Of a stretch of DNA of 64,000 bases, positions 24,946-33,914 are shown one piece after another. Positions within the stretch are counted from its first letter, which is position 1, and each line of letters begins with the position of its first letter. This DNA comes from CAZBXE01 sp964496125 (GTDB lineage: Bacteria; Chlamydiota; Chlamydiia; Chlamydiales; CAZBXE01). A program made the position numbers and the translations under genes. The notes beneath the pieces were generated by a model that did no database searches, was not told the DNA's origin, and saw nothing but the letters and a program-made list of their open reading frames with translations. Where the stretch lies: assembly GCA_964496125.1 (NCBI GenBank), contig CAZBXE010000005.1, forward strand, positions 1 through 64,000, in the 5' to 3' direction.

Positions 24946-26033
24946 GTCTGCAGGGCCTTTTGCCCGGAGTGGATCTTTCGCGGTGTGCGATTTTTTTGGG
25001 TGATCAAAGAGGCCATGGTCTCACCTGTCATTTTGACCTGGATGCCTCCTGCCATGATGATGATCTTTTCATCTGTGGCAGTTGAGGCTAGGTCGCTCGC
25101 TCCGCAATCGAGCACCTTGAGAGCCTCATCAATACCCACATAGTTCCAAAGGACTTTTAGGTGAGGCACGTTGTCAAGCATGAGACGAGAAACAGCATAG
25201 ACCATTTCAATGTCTTTAGGTTTAAGTCTTCCTGAGCGCTTGCCGAGCGCATTATTCTCGACGTGATACTTTAAGGGGACGAAGGTCTGAAAGCCACCTG
25301 TTTCATCTTGGAGCTCTCGGACTTTGCAAAGGTGTTCTACAAGGTGTTCTTCCTCTTCAATCGATCCAAAGAGCATGGTAATATTGGATGGAAGACCCAT
25401 TTTATGCGCGCGTCTATGCACATCTAAAAATTCATCAGACGTGATTTTTTGGGGGGCTAACTTTTTACGGATCGATTCATTGAATACCTCTGCTCCTCCT
25501 CCCGGAAGCGAGCCTAGGCCATAACTCATCATTTCCTCAAAAACCTCTTCTAGTGTCATTTTGTGATGCTTCGCAAGAAAGTCGTATTCAACAGCTGTAA
25601 GAGCTTTGATGTGAAGGTCTGCGTCTAAATTTTTGACCCTTGTAAAGGCTTCCTTGTAGTAAGGAAGGTCACATTCGCGCCAAAGGCCACCTACAAAGTG
25701 AATTTCGTTGAGGTCATAAGAAAGGTAGCTTTTGGTTTTTTCTTCAATTTGCTCTGGCGTCATGAACCAGGCGCTTTTTGAGCCGGGTTTCGCATAATAG
25801 GAACAAAAAGGGCAGGAGAGCTCACAGAGGTTTGTGGGGTGGATGAATAGCGTCGTTGCGTAGAGAACATCGTTTCCAACTTTTTTCTCCCTTGCCCTAT
25901 TCGCAAGAGCTTTGACGGCTTCTTTGTGTTCTGATCTAAAGAGAAGGACGCCCTCTTCATAAGTAAGCCTATGCCCTTTTTCCACTTTATCCGCGATTTC
26001 TCTTAAAAAAACAGTTGGCATTACCCCTCGCAT
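24939..26033 (-). CDS. mqnE: Radical-SAM aminofutalosine synthase MqnE
   Basis: 364 residues. The radical-SAM cluster motif is CELSCPFC (CxxxCxxC). KALTAVEYDFLAK, LGSLPGGGAEVF, MGLPSNITMLFG, LQDETGGFQTFVPL and RLMLDNVPHLKVLWNYVG fit MqnE better than MqnC (which usually has FTPPE and DSIPGGGAEIL). It acts right after MqnA. The cyclase MqnC and hydrolase MqnB/MTAN step are not in the window. Confidence 0.85.
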   Translation of the reverse strand: MRGVMPTVFLREIADKVEKGHRLTYEEGVLLFRSEHKEAVKALANRAREKKVGNDVLYATTLFIHPTNLCELSCPFCSYYAKPGSKSAWFMTPEQIEEKTKSYLSYDLNEIHFVGGLWRECDLPYYKEAFTRVKNLDADLHIKALTAVEYDFLAKHHKMTLEEVFEEMMSYGLGSLPGGGAEVFNESIRKKLAPQKITSDEFLDVHRRAHKMGLPSNITMLFGSIEEEEHLVEHLCKVRELQDETGGFQTFVPLKYHVENNALGKRSGRLKPKDIEMVYAVSRLMLDNVPHLKVLWNYVGIDEALKVLDCGASDLASTATDEKIIIMAGGIQVKMTGETMASLITQKNRTPRKIHSGQKALQTC

Positions 26034-26111
26034 TTAACGATAAAAGGTTAGGGTAACAAAACCTTAGAATCTCATCAAGAGTTCTTCTGGATAACACTAC
26101 AGGTTGTTTTG

Positions 26112-27023
26112 CTACTGTTTTAATCGTGCTGCAAATCTTTCAAAAACAGCCTTGATCTCAGATGGATTATCTATCCAACTAAAGTGTCCGGCCTCTTTGA
26201 TTTCACAAAATTCAATATTTTCTCGCAAAAAGCGCGTATCATTTTTGAAAAGCTCAAAAGGAGTCATCCAATCGAATTCACTACCTAAAATCAGAGTTGG
26301 AACTTTTTTTGGAATCCATGTTGCAGAGTAGTTGCAGGCAACAAGTTTCTCCAAGCCCCAATATGCCGGCTTAAAAGCAAAAGGAATGGAAAGAAACAAT
26401 TCCTCCCCTTTCTTTAGTGAGCCCTTCTTATAGAAATAATAAGGAAGAGAGACATCTCGAAATTTATTACATGTTTCTTGCGAGGGCTGTTTGATGAAGG
26501 TTTGCATTTGTTGGCTAAAATCAGGTAAATTGTATTTTTTCGCGCATTGTGCAGCAGCCTTAAGCCATAACTTCGGCGTTGAGTTCAAAGCCACAAATCC
26601 GGCTAAATGGTCCTCCAATTCCGGGGTTAAGAGAGAGAGGATTCCCCCAAAAGAAAATCCTACAAGCACAGGGTTTTCAAAACGTGTTACCATCGGAATC
26701 ATTAGATTGAACCATTCATTGTAATCATACTCCGAAGAGATTCCCTCGGTATTGCTGCCATTTCCTGGAAAATCGATGAGCCATATAGTGCCGGGAAGTT
26801 CGAGCATTTGGACAAGATCTAGTAAAGAAGCAGAGTCACTGCCAGGACCTCCAGGAATAAACAACCAGTTTAATGTTTTTTTTCCATGGGGATTTTTAGC
26901 CACTACTTGGTAGCGTATCTGCTGTTTATCAAAGAGGTACTTGGGATGAGTAGCTTGCGAAAGAAAAAGACAATAGGTTTGAAGGCACACAAACAGCACA
27001 CAAACAAATAATAGGAACATCAA
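26112..27023 (-). CDS. Alpha/beta hydrolase with N-terminal membrane segment
   Basis: 303 residues. The first ~20 residues are strongly hydrophobic (MMFLLFVCVLFVCLQTYC), a signal peptide or anchor. The oxyanion loop FIPGGPGSDSAS, strand turn LIDFPGNGSN, nucleophile elbow GFSFGG, acid GSEFDWMTP and KEAGHFSW (His) give a full hydrolase triad, resembling proline iminopeptidase or lipase-like enzymes. Its substrate is unknown. It is separated from mqnE by 78 bp without features. Confidence 0.78.
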   Translation of the reverse strand: MMFLLFVCVLFVCLQTYCLFLSQATHPKYLFDKQQIRYQVVAKNPHGKKTLNWLFIPGGPGSDSASLLDLVQMLELPGTIWLIDFPGNGSNTEGISSEYDYNEWFNLMIPMVTRFENPVLVGFSFGGILSLLTPELEDHLAGFVALNSTPKLWLKAAAQCAKKYNLPDFSQQMQTFIKQPSQETCNKFRDVSLPYYFYKKGSLKKGEELFLSIPFAFKPAYWGLEKLVACNYSATWIPKKVPTLILGSEFDWMTPFELFKNDTRFLRENIEFCEIKEAGHFSWIDNPSEIKAVFERFAARLKQ

Positions 27024-27092
27024 TATAACTTCCCGCAGTAAACCCGGCTATATCATTTGGGTATAAATATTTCAACGATAAATGGGGGAGTT

Positions 27093-28037
27093 TCACTGAG
27101 GAGAAAGCTGTTGCAAGCTTTTGAAGAGCTGATTTTTTTCGAGCTTTGCTATGCAAAGCGATTCATCATTCAGACCATAGGCAAGATAGATGAATTTCCC
27201 ATCTACAATAAAACCTCCTGGATAGGTCACCACCTTACCATTACCGTCTGAGGTTTTTTGGTAAAAACCGTTTCCACGAAAAGGTCGAGGACTTATTTTC
27301 TGAACTGAAAAGGGTGGAGAGGCGGAAAAGGTGTAGGCGCCTGTGTAGTAATGATGATTTTTTGTTCCTCTTGATAAAGGTGAAGCGTTCCATTCCGCAG
27401 AGTGGAAAAAGGCAAGATACTGTCCATCTACCCGCACGCCCGGCGAGCCTCCTCTTAGGGGAAAGAGGGCCCCAGGAGTGCTGTAGTTCCACTCAATCTT
27501 GCGCCGTGTATTGTAAACAGTCTGACACACACCAGACATGAGGTTTGGTTTGATGATCCTGTGCGGGTTGATCTGGTAGGCAAGAAGAAGCGTGTTATCA
27601 TAGCAAAAGGGAACCCAGTTTTTTTCTCTTAGCTCTTTGTCGCTTGTTTGCCTGTCTTTTAACTGAAGCGCTGTCTTTGCGTAAATGGCATTTTGGTCTG
27701 CCTGAATTTCTGCAAGATACATCCGCCTTAGAACCCCTTTGCCCTGAGACGCTCTTGGCTCGGCGTTGAAGAGGAGATAAATTTTCTTGCCCACGCGGAC
27801 AAGGCGTGGGTCTTCTGCACTCATACAAGTGTTCCCTGTCTCCGTCCTGAGAGTAAGAAGCACTGCATGTCCTTCAACCCGAAAAGTTTTGTCTAGATAC
27901 ACAGCTCCGATTTCACTTACGTTTTTGGAGCGGGGAACACGGAAGGCAAGAAGATAGCGATCTCCCACTTCTATAATAGATGGATTCATGGTAGGAAGAC
28001 CCGGGATTTCGATGTGCTTGGTTTCCAACACAAGCAC
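27093..28037 (-). CDS. Five-bladed beta-propeller protein, GH130/GH43-like
   Basis: 314 residues from GTG 28037. NPSIIEVGDRYLLAFRV, SAEDPRLVRVGKKIYLLFNA, CYDNTLLLAYQINPH and VTYPGGFIVDGKFIYLAYG are repeated strand-turn blades typical of GH130/GH43 glycosidase propellers; SAEDPRLV is close to the GH130 'EDPR' motif. Upstream, the same frame stays open to the stop of the preceding gene (28110-28112) and encodes KIPSLFFLSISALLVGQ, a signal-peptide-like stretch with no ATG/GTG/TTG start before it (only ATA or, one frame over, ATT). A run of ten A lies at 28087-28096. The true N-terminus is therefore uncertain. Confidence 0.65.
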   Translation of the reverse strand: MLVLETKHIEIPGLPTMNPSIIEVGDRYLLAFRVPRSKNVSEIGAVYLDKTFRVEGHAVLLTLRTETGNTCMSAEDPRLVRVGKKIYLLFNAEPRASQGKGVLRRMYLAEIQADQNAIYAKTALQLKDRQTSDKELREKNWVPFCYDNTLLLAYQINPHRIIKPNLMSGVCQTVYNTRRKIEWNYSTPGALFPLRGGSPGVRVDGQYLAFFHSAEWNASPLSRGTKNHHYYTGAYTFSASPPFSVQKISPRPFRGNGFYQKTSDGNGKVVTYPGGFIVDGKFIYLAYGLNDESLCIAKLEKNQLFKSLQQLSPQ

Positions 28038-28109
28038 ATCAAAAGTCGAGAAGAAGTCCTGTCCAACTAAGAGTGCGGAGATCGATAAAAAAAAAAGAGA
28101 AGGTATTTT

Positions 28110-30128
28110 CTAATCTTCAAATTCAGAGTACTCTTCATCCAATTTAGAGAACTCCTCCTCTTCCTCCTCCTCCTCATCGGCTAATGGTTTGGAGAGCTCT
28201 TTCTTTACAATTTGGGCTTTTTGCACTTTGCGAAGCTGTTTGACTGCCTCTGGTGGTGAGTCATCCACCCATATGGGGGAGCTCCATGCCATATGCCCAT
28301 CTTCTTGCATAATCCTGAGATAATAAAAGGCAAATGGGAGGTTCTTATCCTTGGGCTTAATCGCAATCGAAGATAGTGGGACAAGGTCATCAAAGGTAAA
28401 AGTATGATGGTAGCCTGAAGGCTCGATCGTATGGATCACCTCGCCGTTTCTGATGATTTCAATCGTATGGAGACCACAGGTGCCTGCTACAAAACCGGCA
28501 ATGTGACGGTTTACAGAAAGCCCCGGTTTCTCGGCCGTGCTTGTTTGCCCTCCCATTGGTACTCCTGCGATAGAAAGACCTACAATGATTTGCTTGCCAG
28601 TTGTGGCATAGCAGGATCTGTTGTAGAGGGCGTCAAAAAGCGTCTGCCTTGTATGTTCTTTGCTCACGATGGCAGTTAGCCCTGCAGGGTACTGCTGCTG
28701 CTCGTTATCATAGAGTTCTTGATAGATACCTCTATCGTCAAGACCACCAGCTACAAAGCCAAAGCGGTTGTTTTGCATAAGGGCTTTGATGATGGACCCT
28801 TCTCCGGTTTCTTTCACGCCGGTTTTGCCGGGGCCCTCGATTGGGATTGGGTTGCCCTCTTTGGCTGTTGTTTCAGAACAGCCCCAAGAGTTGTAGATTT
28901 CCACAACCCTTTCGAATTCTGGATCGAAATTCGAAAAATCGTATTCAGCGCCCTTTGCCATGGTCCAGCAAGGTATGGAAATAAAGTCTTTAGGTGCATG
29001 ACCTTTGTAAATCTTTTTGAGAGAGCTGTTTTTTGCATCTTTTTTTCGCAGAATGGGCTTTCCATCTTTGGGATAGACAAAAAGACGCACTCCTTCGGTT
29101 TGTCTCTCTCCAGTCCACTGAAAGCCAAGGAAGGTGGTGAAGCGGTCTTCTTCATTAAAGTCGACGACATTTTGGCTGATTAGTTTCCACTGTTCGTTTG
29201 ATGTTTCATCTGCATCTTCTGGCGAAGATATACCGTAAAAGTTGTAAGCTTTATCATCTCTAAAATAGCGTAGGCAAGATTCAATATTGTCTCCTGAATC
29301 ATATCTTTCCGACTCGCCGTGCAGCTGTCCCCAAAGCAGCAGTTCTTGCCCCTCATTGAAGCAGCGGATGGGGGCGGACTTAAATTCCTCGCCTGTCTTT
29401 AAATTCTTTAGAGTGATGGTATAGAATCCTTCTTCATTAAAGTAGAGATTGGGGAGGGAGATAAAGCCTGTTTCAGGAACAAAGAGTTTCCACTTCAGGT
29501 TCTCGCGGAGGTTTTCGTAACTAAGCTCGATCAGAGTGTCTTCTGGAGCGTGGTTAGTGAGGTTTCCATACTCATCTTCAAAACGAAGGATTACATCAAA
29601 TCTTTTGTTTTTGATGACGTAGGAAGGGGTAATAATACTAATGTTTTTAAGTTCGTTGCCGCGGATGTCCATGGTGAAGAGTTCGGGTTCCTCGTAGTTT
29701 CCTTTGCCTGTAGGGTCAATAAAAAGGTAGAAGGGACGTCGTCTTTGCGCATTTTGTTGCGACATATTACCGCCTGCCTTCTTCGTTTTTTTGCCGGGTG
29801 GCGTCCCGATCTGGATGGTGAACTGCTCTCCTGCTTCTAGTTCTGCAGGCAGGGTAAATTCATACTGAGGGCACACGTTGCCTGGTAAAGGAATCTCTTT
29901 GGCCGGAAGGATCTTTCCGTTCTCCATAATTGCTGTGATGCAGTTGTCGCTCTGTGCATGGTCGGTTTCTGGAAGCTGCCAGTCAGTATAGCGGCCCTTG
30001 CTGCTTAGGTCAAATTTTAGTTTGGCCCCCTTTTTTAGAGTTGCTGCTGGTGAAAAGATAAATTTCCAAGTGCCCGTCTCGCCTGCAAGAATAATATTTG
30101 GTTCCACATAACTAATAGATCGCCGCAT
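28110..30128 (-). CDS. DUF3604-family protein (PHP-like)
   Basis: About 672 residues from ATG 30128 (MRRSISYVEPN), which has a strong AGGGAAGG site; an in-frame TTG at 30185 overlaps rny and is less likely. The central block LLWGQLHGESERYDSGDNIE, FYGISSPEDADET and EEDRFTTFLGFQWTGERQ resembles DUF3604, a PHP-like fold often annotated near sulfatases, but here the expected 'GDLHxH' reads GQLHGE, so metal binding may differ. The C-terminus is a run of nine Glu followed by an acidic tail. No signal peptide. Function unknown. Confidence 0.75.
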   Translation of the reverse strand: MRRSISYVEPNIILAGETGTWKFIFSPAATLKKGAKLKFDLSSKGRYTDWQLPETDHAQSDNCITAIMENGKILPAKEIPLPGNVCPQYEFTLPAELEAGEQFTIQIGTPPGKKTKKAGGNMSQQNAQRRRPFYLFIDPTGKGNYEEPELFTMDIRGNELKNISIITPSYVIKNKRFDVILRFEDEYGNLTNHAPEDTLIELSYENLRENLKWKLFVPETGFISLPNLYFNEEGFYTITLKNLKTGEEFKSAPIRCFNEGQELLLWGQLHGESERYDSGDNIESCLRYFRDDKAYNFYGISSPEDADETSNEQWKLISQNVVDFNEEDRFTTFLGFQWTGERQTEGVRLFVYPKDGKPILRKKDAKNSSLKKIYKGHAPKDFISIPCWTMAKGAEYDFSNFDPEFERVVEIYNSWGCSETTAKEGNPIPIEGPGKTGVKETGEGSIIKALMQNNRFGFVAGGLDDRGIYQELYDNEQQQYPAGLTAIVSKEHTRQTLFDALYNRSCYATTGKQIIVGLSIAGVPMGGQTSTAEKPGLSVNRHIAGFVAGTCGLHTIEIIRNGEVIHTIEPSGYHHTFTFDDLVPLSSIAIKPKDKNLPFAFYYLRIMQEDGHMAWSSPIWVDDSPPEAVKQLRKVQKAQIVKKELSKPLADEEEEEEEEFSKLDEEYSEFED

Positions 30129-30181
30129 TCCTTCCCTCTTATTTTGTTTGTGTATATTTTGCCCGATTCGTTGATTCTTTT

Positions 30182-31738
30182 TCAACTAGCATATTCAACG
30201 ATACGCTTTTCTCGGATCACGGTTACTTTGATTTTCCCCGGGTATTTTAGATCTTGTTCTACCCTTTTTGTAAGGTCACGTGCGAGTGTGACAACCCCTT
30301 CGTCATCGATCATTTCAGGTAAGACGATCACGCGAACTTCCCTGCCTGCTTGCAACGCATATACTTTGTCAACGCCTGGGAATTCATAGGCAAGTTCCTC
30401 TAGCCTCTTGAGTCTTTTGATGTATTCATCGACTGATTCGATACGCGCTCCTGGTCTGGAGGCAGAAATCGCATCGGCTGCACTGCAGAGGCTTGCCTCG
30501 ATTGTTGTTGCATCTATTTCTCCATGATGACAGCCGATCCCATTAGCAACCTCTTTGCTTTCGCCAAATTTAAGTGCAAGATCGTGTCCAATAAGTGCAT
30601 GCGTGCCATCCATTTCATGAGCTGCAGCTTTTCCTATGTCATGGAGGAGACCAATTCGTTTAGCTAGACGCACATCTAAACCAAGCTCTGTTGCCATGAG
30701 GCCAAGAAGCCTTGACACTTCAATGGAATGGTTTAAGACATTCTGCCCAAAGCTAAAGCAAAAGTGAAGCTTTCCAAGCAATGTAATGAGCTCAGGATGG
30801 AGACTGATGACACCAAGCCTTAGCGCGGCGTCCTCTCCAAATTCTTTAATCTGATCTTGTACTTCAATTTTTGCGCGCTCTACTGCCTCCTCAATTGTGG
30901 TGGGGTGGATTCTTCCGTCGGCGATGAGATCGGTGAGGGCAATTTTTGCAATTTCTTTGCGCACCGGATCAAATCCAGAAAGAATCACAACGCCTGGGGT
31001 ATCATCGATGAGGACATTGACCCCAGTTGCCATCTCAAAGCAGCGAATATTCCTTCCTTCACGCCCGATGATTCTCCCCTTTAATTCATCGTTTTGGATC
31101 GATACAGTTGTAATAGTGGCTTCAGAGACACAAGAGACCGACAGACGGTTAATGGCTCCGGCAATGATGTTTTGGGCTCTTTTGTTGGCGATCTCTTCTG
31201 CTTCCAGTTTGCTTTTTCGGATGAAGTTTGCTGACTCTCCCCTCACCTCATCACGGATTTCGTGAAGCAACAAGTCTTTTGCTTCCGATTGGGTTAAGCC
31301 TGATAGCTTTTCTAGGTTTTGTTGGAACAGGGCTTTGAGAGAAAGGGTTTTTTGTTTCTCTTTATCGAATTCTTTGAGGAGCTGCTGCATCTGTGCTTCT
31401 CGTTTGGCGCTTTCGCTTTCTTTTTTTTCTAGGGTCAGAAGCCGCGTTTCTAGTTTATCTTCTCGCCTTTTGAGCCTTTCTTCTTCTCTTCCAAGTTTTT
31501 TTCGTTCTTGCCCCCATGTCTCTTCCATCTCCAGCTCTTTTTCCAGTTGCCTTTGCTTGAGCTGTAGATCTGTTTTTTCACGGATGGCTTGAGCTTCTTG
31601 CTCTGATTTCCGTACGATCTCTTCTGCAAGTTTCTTGAAGTCGCCGAATTTCATTTTATGATAAAACCAGAAAGAAAGGGCGCCCATGCCAAAACCAGAC
31701 AAGGTAAGTACTGCAGCAAACATAAGTTCTTCAGTCAT
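30182..31738 (-). CDS. rny: Ribonuclease Y
   Basis: 518 residues from ATG 31738 (MTEELMFAAVLT). N-terminal membrane helix, long Glu/Lys coiled coil (about residues 35-180), KH domain GRIIGREGRNIRCFEMATGV, and HD domain NHSIEVSRLLG with LLHDIGKAAAHE. Membrane-anchored endoribonuclease that starts mRNA decay. It overlaps the upstream CBS gene by 8 bp. Confidence 0.95.
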   Translation of the reverse strand: MTEELMFAAVLTLSGFGMGALSFWFYHKMKFGDFKKLAEEIVRKSEQEAQAIREKTDLQLKQRQLEKELEMEETWGQERKKLGREEERLKRREDKLETRLLTLEKKESESAKREAQMQQLLKEFDKEKQKTLSLKALFQQNLEKLSGLTQSEAKDLLLHEIRDEVRGESANFIRKSKLEAEEIANKRAQNIIAGAINRLSVSCVSEATITTVSIQNDELKGRIIGREGRNIRCFEMATGVNVLIDDTPGVVILSGFDPVRKEIAKIALTDLIADGRIHPTTIEEAVERAKIEVQDQIKEFGEDAALRLGVISLHPELITLLGKLHFCFSFGQNVLNHSIEVSRLLGLMATELGLDVRLAKRIGLLHDIGKAAAHEMDGTHALIGHDLALKFGESKEVANGIGCHHGEIDATTIEASLCSAADAISASRPGARIESVDEYIKRLKRLEELAYEFPGVDKVYALQAGREVRVIVLPEMIDDEGVVTLARDLTKRVEQDLKYPGKIKVTVIREKRIVEYAS

Positions 31739-33056
31739 GAGCTCCCTCTTCTCCGTTCTTTTTCTCCTTTTTCCGTATAGGCTTGATTCGGACTTTTTTG
31801 ATCCTTCGTTCATCAGAGGAGATTACTTCGAGATCGAAGAGGTCCGTGCGGATATGAAATCCCTTTGTGGGAATGCCCCCTGACCTATGGAAGATGTAAC
31901 CTCCAATCGTATCGTAGTTCTCCTCCTGAGGGATTGTAATATGTAGCTTTTCCTCAGCCTCCGCGATGGTCATCCGCGCGTCTGCAATCCATCCATCGGA
32001 GAGAGCGGTGAAGGTAACTTCTTCTTCGTCGTATTCATCTTCTATTTCACCAACGATCTCTTCTAGAATATCTTCTAGGGTGACAATTCCCTCTGTAGCT
32101 CCGTATTCATCTACGATGATAGCAAGATGTAGTTGTTTATTTCGAAGTTCTTGCATTAAGTGGGAAACTTTTTTTGTTTCTGGGGCGTAAAGAGCGGGGC
32201 GAACAATTGACTCAATTGTTTCTTTGAGGAGGCTTGGGTCTTGTTTTGCAGATGCTTCCATGTACTTGTCGAGAAGATCCTTGTAGAGTAGGATGCCGAT
32301 TACATTGTCCAAGTCTTCGTCATAAACAGGAGCTCTGCTATAGCCTGTCTCCTTCAGTTGTTTTGCGGCTTTCTGGATGGTTGTTGTTTTGGGGAAGGAT
32401 TGAAGATCAATCCGGGGAACCATCACATCTCGTACGATGTGATCACGAAATGAAACGACAGATTCAATGAGCTTTTTTTCATCGGGGTCGAGACCACCAG
32501 AGACATTGGCTTCTCGGATAATGTCTATCATCTCTTGTTTTGCAGGCTCTTGAGGTTCGTAGAGTTTTTTTGCTCGCTTGGTTGGGAACAGTTTAAAAAA
32601 GGGAAGGGAAAAGGGGAGGATTACAAGTAAAAAACAAGAGGCGAAGAAATCGCGAAATTTGAGCAGGGGAGGATTATGGCTTTGTGCTGCGATTCGAGGA
32701 AGGATTTCTCCGGTCACAAATAGAGCGGAAAAGAGCAGAAAGAACGCAAGAAGTCCGGAAAGCAAGGGGTAGGTTAGCTCAGGGAGTGATTCAAACAGAA
32801 AAAGGGTACACAAAGCACCGTAGAAAAAGCGCGTGAGATTGAGGGCGTAGATTGTGCTAAAATAGAGGGTTTCGATATCTGTTCTGCCAAAAAGGGCCTT
32901 GTGGATCGGGAGGTAGAAAAAAAGGGGTGGGTGGGCCAAGACGTGTCTCTGTGCGGCTTTTTTGTTGACCCCTTTTAGCGAACCTGCAAGAAAGGCAAGG
33001 ACAAAGTTTCCCACAAGGATGAAGGTAAGAAGGGGTGTCCATAAGGCGAAACGCAT
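31731..33056 (-). CDS. CNNM/CBS-domain membrane protein (TlyC/CorC family)
   Basis: 441 residues: N-terminal CNNM membrane domain with about four helices (to residue ~175), two CBS domains (DVMVPRIDLQSFPKTTT; ... IIVDEYGATEGIVTLEDILEEIVGEIEDEYDE) and a C-terminal CorC/HlyC transporter-associated domain. The family is annotated as hemolysin-like but probably handles Mg2+/Co2+. The adjacency ybeY - CBS protein matches, as I recall, CT422-CT423 of C. trachomatis. Confidence 0.9.
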   Translation of the reverse strand: MRFALWTPLLTFILVGNFVLAFLAGSLKGVNKKAAQRHVLAHPPLFFYLPIHKALFGRTDIETLYFSTIYALNLTRFFYGALCTLFLFESLPELTYPLLSGLLAFFLLFSALFVTGEILPRIAAQSHNPPLLKFRDFFASCFLLVILPFSLPFFKLFPTKRAKKLYEPQEPAKQEMIDIIREANVSGGLDPDEKKLIESVVSFRDHIVRDVMVPRIDLQSFPKTTTIQKAAKQLKETGYSRAPVYDEDLDNVIGILLYKDLLDKYMEASAKQDPSLLKETIESIVRPALYAPETKKVSHLMQELRNKQLHLAIIVDEYGATEGIVTLEDILEEIVGEIEDEYDEEEVTFTALSDGWIADARMTIAEAEEKLHITIPQEENYDTIGGYIFHRSGGIPTKGFHIRTDLFDLEVISSDERRIKKVRIKPIRKKEKKNGEEGAHD

Positions 33057-33109
33057 AAGTCTTGATTTATAACATTTTTTTCCATTTTCGTACCCAAAAA
33101 CTTCTTTTG

Positions 33110-33553
33110 TTAGTATTTGGGGAGGAGGTTTTTAGATTGGAGGTTGTTCATGTGACGCTGCTCGGAGTCTCGCATCCTTGCGATATCGCTTTCTTCTATG
33201 TCATCATAACCCATCAGATGAAGAAGACAGTGTACAACGTAGAGGATGACTTCGTAGGTCGGGTTACCGCCTGTTTCTGTTGCAAATTCGATTGCCTTTT
33301 TTGGACAAACAAAAACATCACCTAGCAGGTGAGGGCCAGGGCCTTTTGCCAGAGGAAAAGTGATGCAATCTGTGAGCGAAGGATCTCCAAAATATTCGCT
33401 GTGTAGCCTGCAGATTTCTTCAGCTGAGACAAAATGCAAAGCGACCTCGTCACAATCCCAGCCCTCGTGTGTAATGACCTCCAGGGTCAGTTTCTTTATG
33501 AGGGTTTCAGGAATGCTGAGGTCGTTTTGCTCATCGTATATATGAACGATCAC
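33110..33553 (-). CDS. ybeY: Endoribonuclease YbeY (rRNA maturation factor)
   Basis: 147 residues from GTG 33553, overlapping the last bases before the small basic gene's stop (TAA, two bases, GTG). The metal motif reads HCLLHLMGYDD; YbeY normally has H-x3-H-x5-H, so Asp stands where the third His is expected. Other parts (SLTDCITFPL, GDVFVCPKKA) fit. It matures 16S rRNA and checks ribosomes. Confidence 0.88.
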   Translation of the reverse strand: MIVHIYDEQNDLSIPETLIKKLTLEVITHEGWDCDEVALHFVSAEEICRLHSEYFGDPSLTDCITFPLAKGPGPHLLGDVFVCPKKAIEFATETGGNPTYEVILYVVHCLLHLMGYDDIEESDIARMRDSEQRHMNNLQSKNLLPKY

Positions 33554-33555
33554 AG

Positions 33556-33714
33556 TTACAGGATGGGAGTCTTAGGAAGACCTGTGACTTTCTTGTTGTC
33601 TTCTTTCTTCCATCGGCCGAGTTGCTTGAGAACATCAACTCGCTCAAATCTCTTGAGAACGTTTCGCTGTTTCCCGCTTTTCACTGCTTTTCCGAAACTA
33701 GGATGTCTTGACAT
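33556..33714 (-). CDS. Small basic protein of the Chlamydiae/Verrucomicrobia type
   Basis: 52 residues from ATG 33714: MSRHPSFGKAVKSGKQRNVL, then KRFERVDVLKQLGRWK and VTGLPKTPIL. This matches the small basic protein family known from Verrucomicrobia and Chlamydiae (start MSRH, 'RNVLKRFER', end 'GLPKT'). GGAG lies 10 bp before the start. Probably RNA- or ribosome-associated, given charge and the ybeY neighbour; that role is inference. Confidence 0.88.
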   Translation of the reverse strand: MSRHPSFGKAVKSGKQRNVLKRFERVDVLKQLGRWKKEDNKKVTGLPKTPIL

Positions 33715-33728
33715 GGGGAATGTTCTCC

Positions 33729-33914
33729 TTATTTGCTCTTGTTCTTAATTTTAGGAACAAAAAAGGAATTTGCCAGCTCCTGGGGTACCGCATTTTCATG
33801 TGGTTTGAAGCCCATAGGGAGATTGTCCTTTTTAGATCCCGTTTTCTTTACCGGTTTCTTTGTTCTACGAGGACTGGTCGCGCGCCTTTCCTCTTGCTTG
33901 CTTACTCGAGTCAT
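33729..33914 (-). CDS. Small lysine/arginine-rich protein
   Basis: 61 residues (MTRVSKQEERRATSPRRTKK, then KKTGSKKDNL, ending PKIKNKSK). No family recognised. It ends 14 bp before the small basic protein start, with that gene's ribosome site in between, so both could be cotranscribed. Its size and composition leave doubt that it is real. Confidence 0.5.
   Translation of the reverse strand: MTRVSKQEERRATSPRRTKKPVKKTGSKKDNLPMGFKPHENAVPQELANSFFVPKIKNKSK

Noticed and set aside
24939..26033. Assignment as MqnC
   Set aside because: TAVEYDF, SLPGGGAEVF and the C-terminal region fit MqnE better; MqnC usually has a TPPE and a SIPGGGAE form.
27045..27062. TCATTTGGGTATA, like the right end of the palindromic element
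   Set aside because: Only 13 bp match and no matching other end or internal stem is nearby; treated as chance or a solo remnant.
31335..31592. Serine/arginine-rich plus-strand frame
   Set aside because: It is the complement of the Glu/Lys coiled coil of RNase Y.
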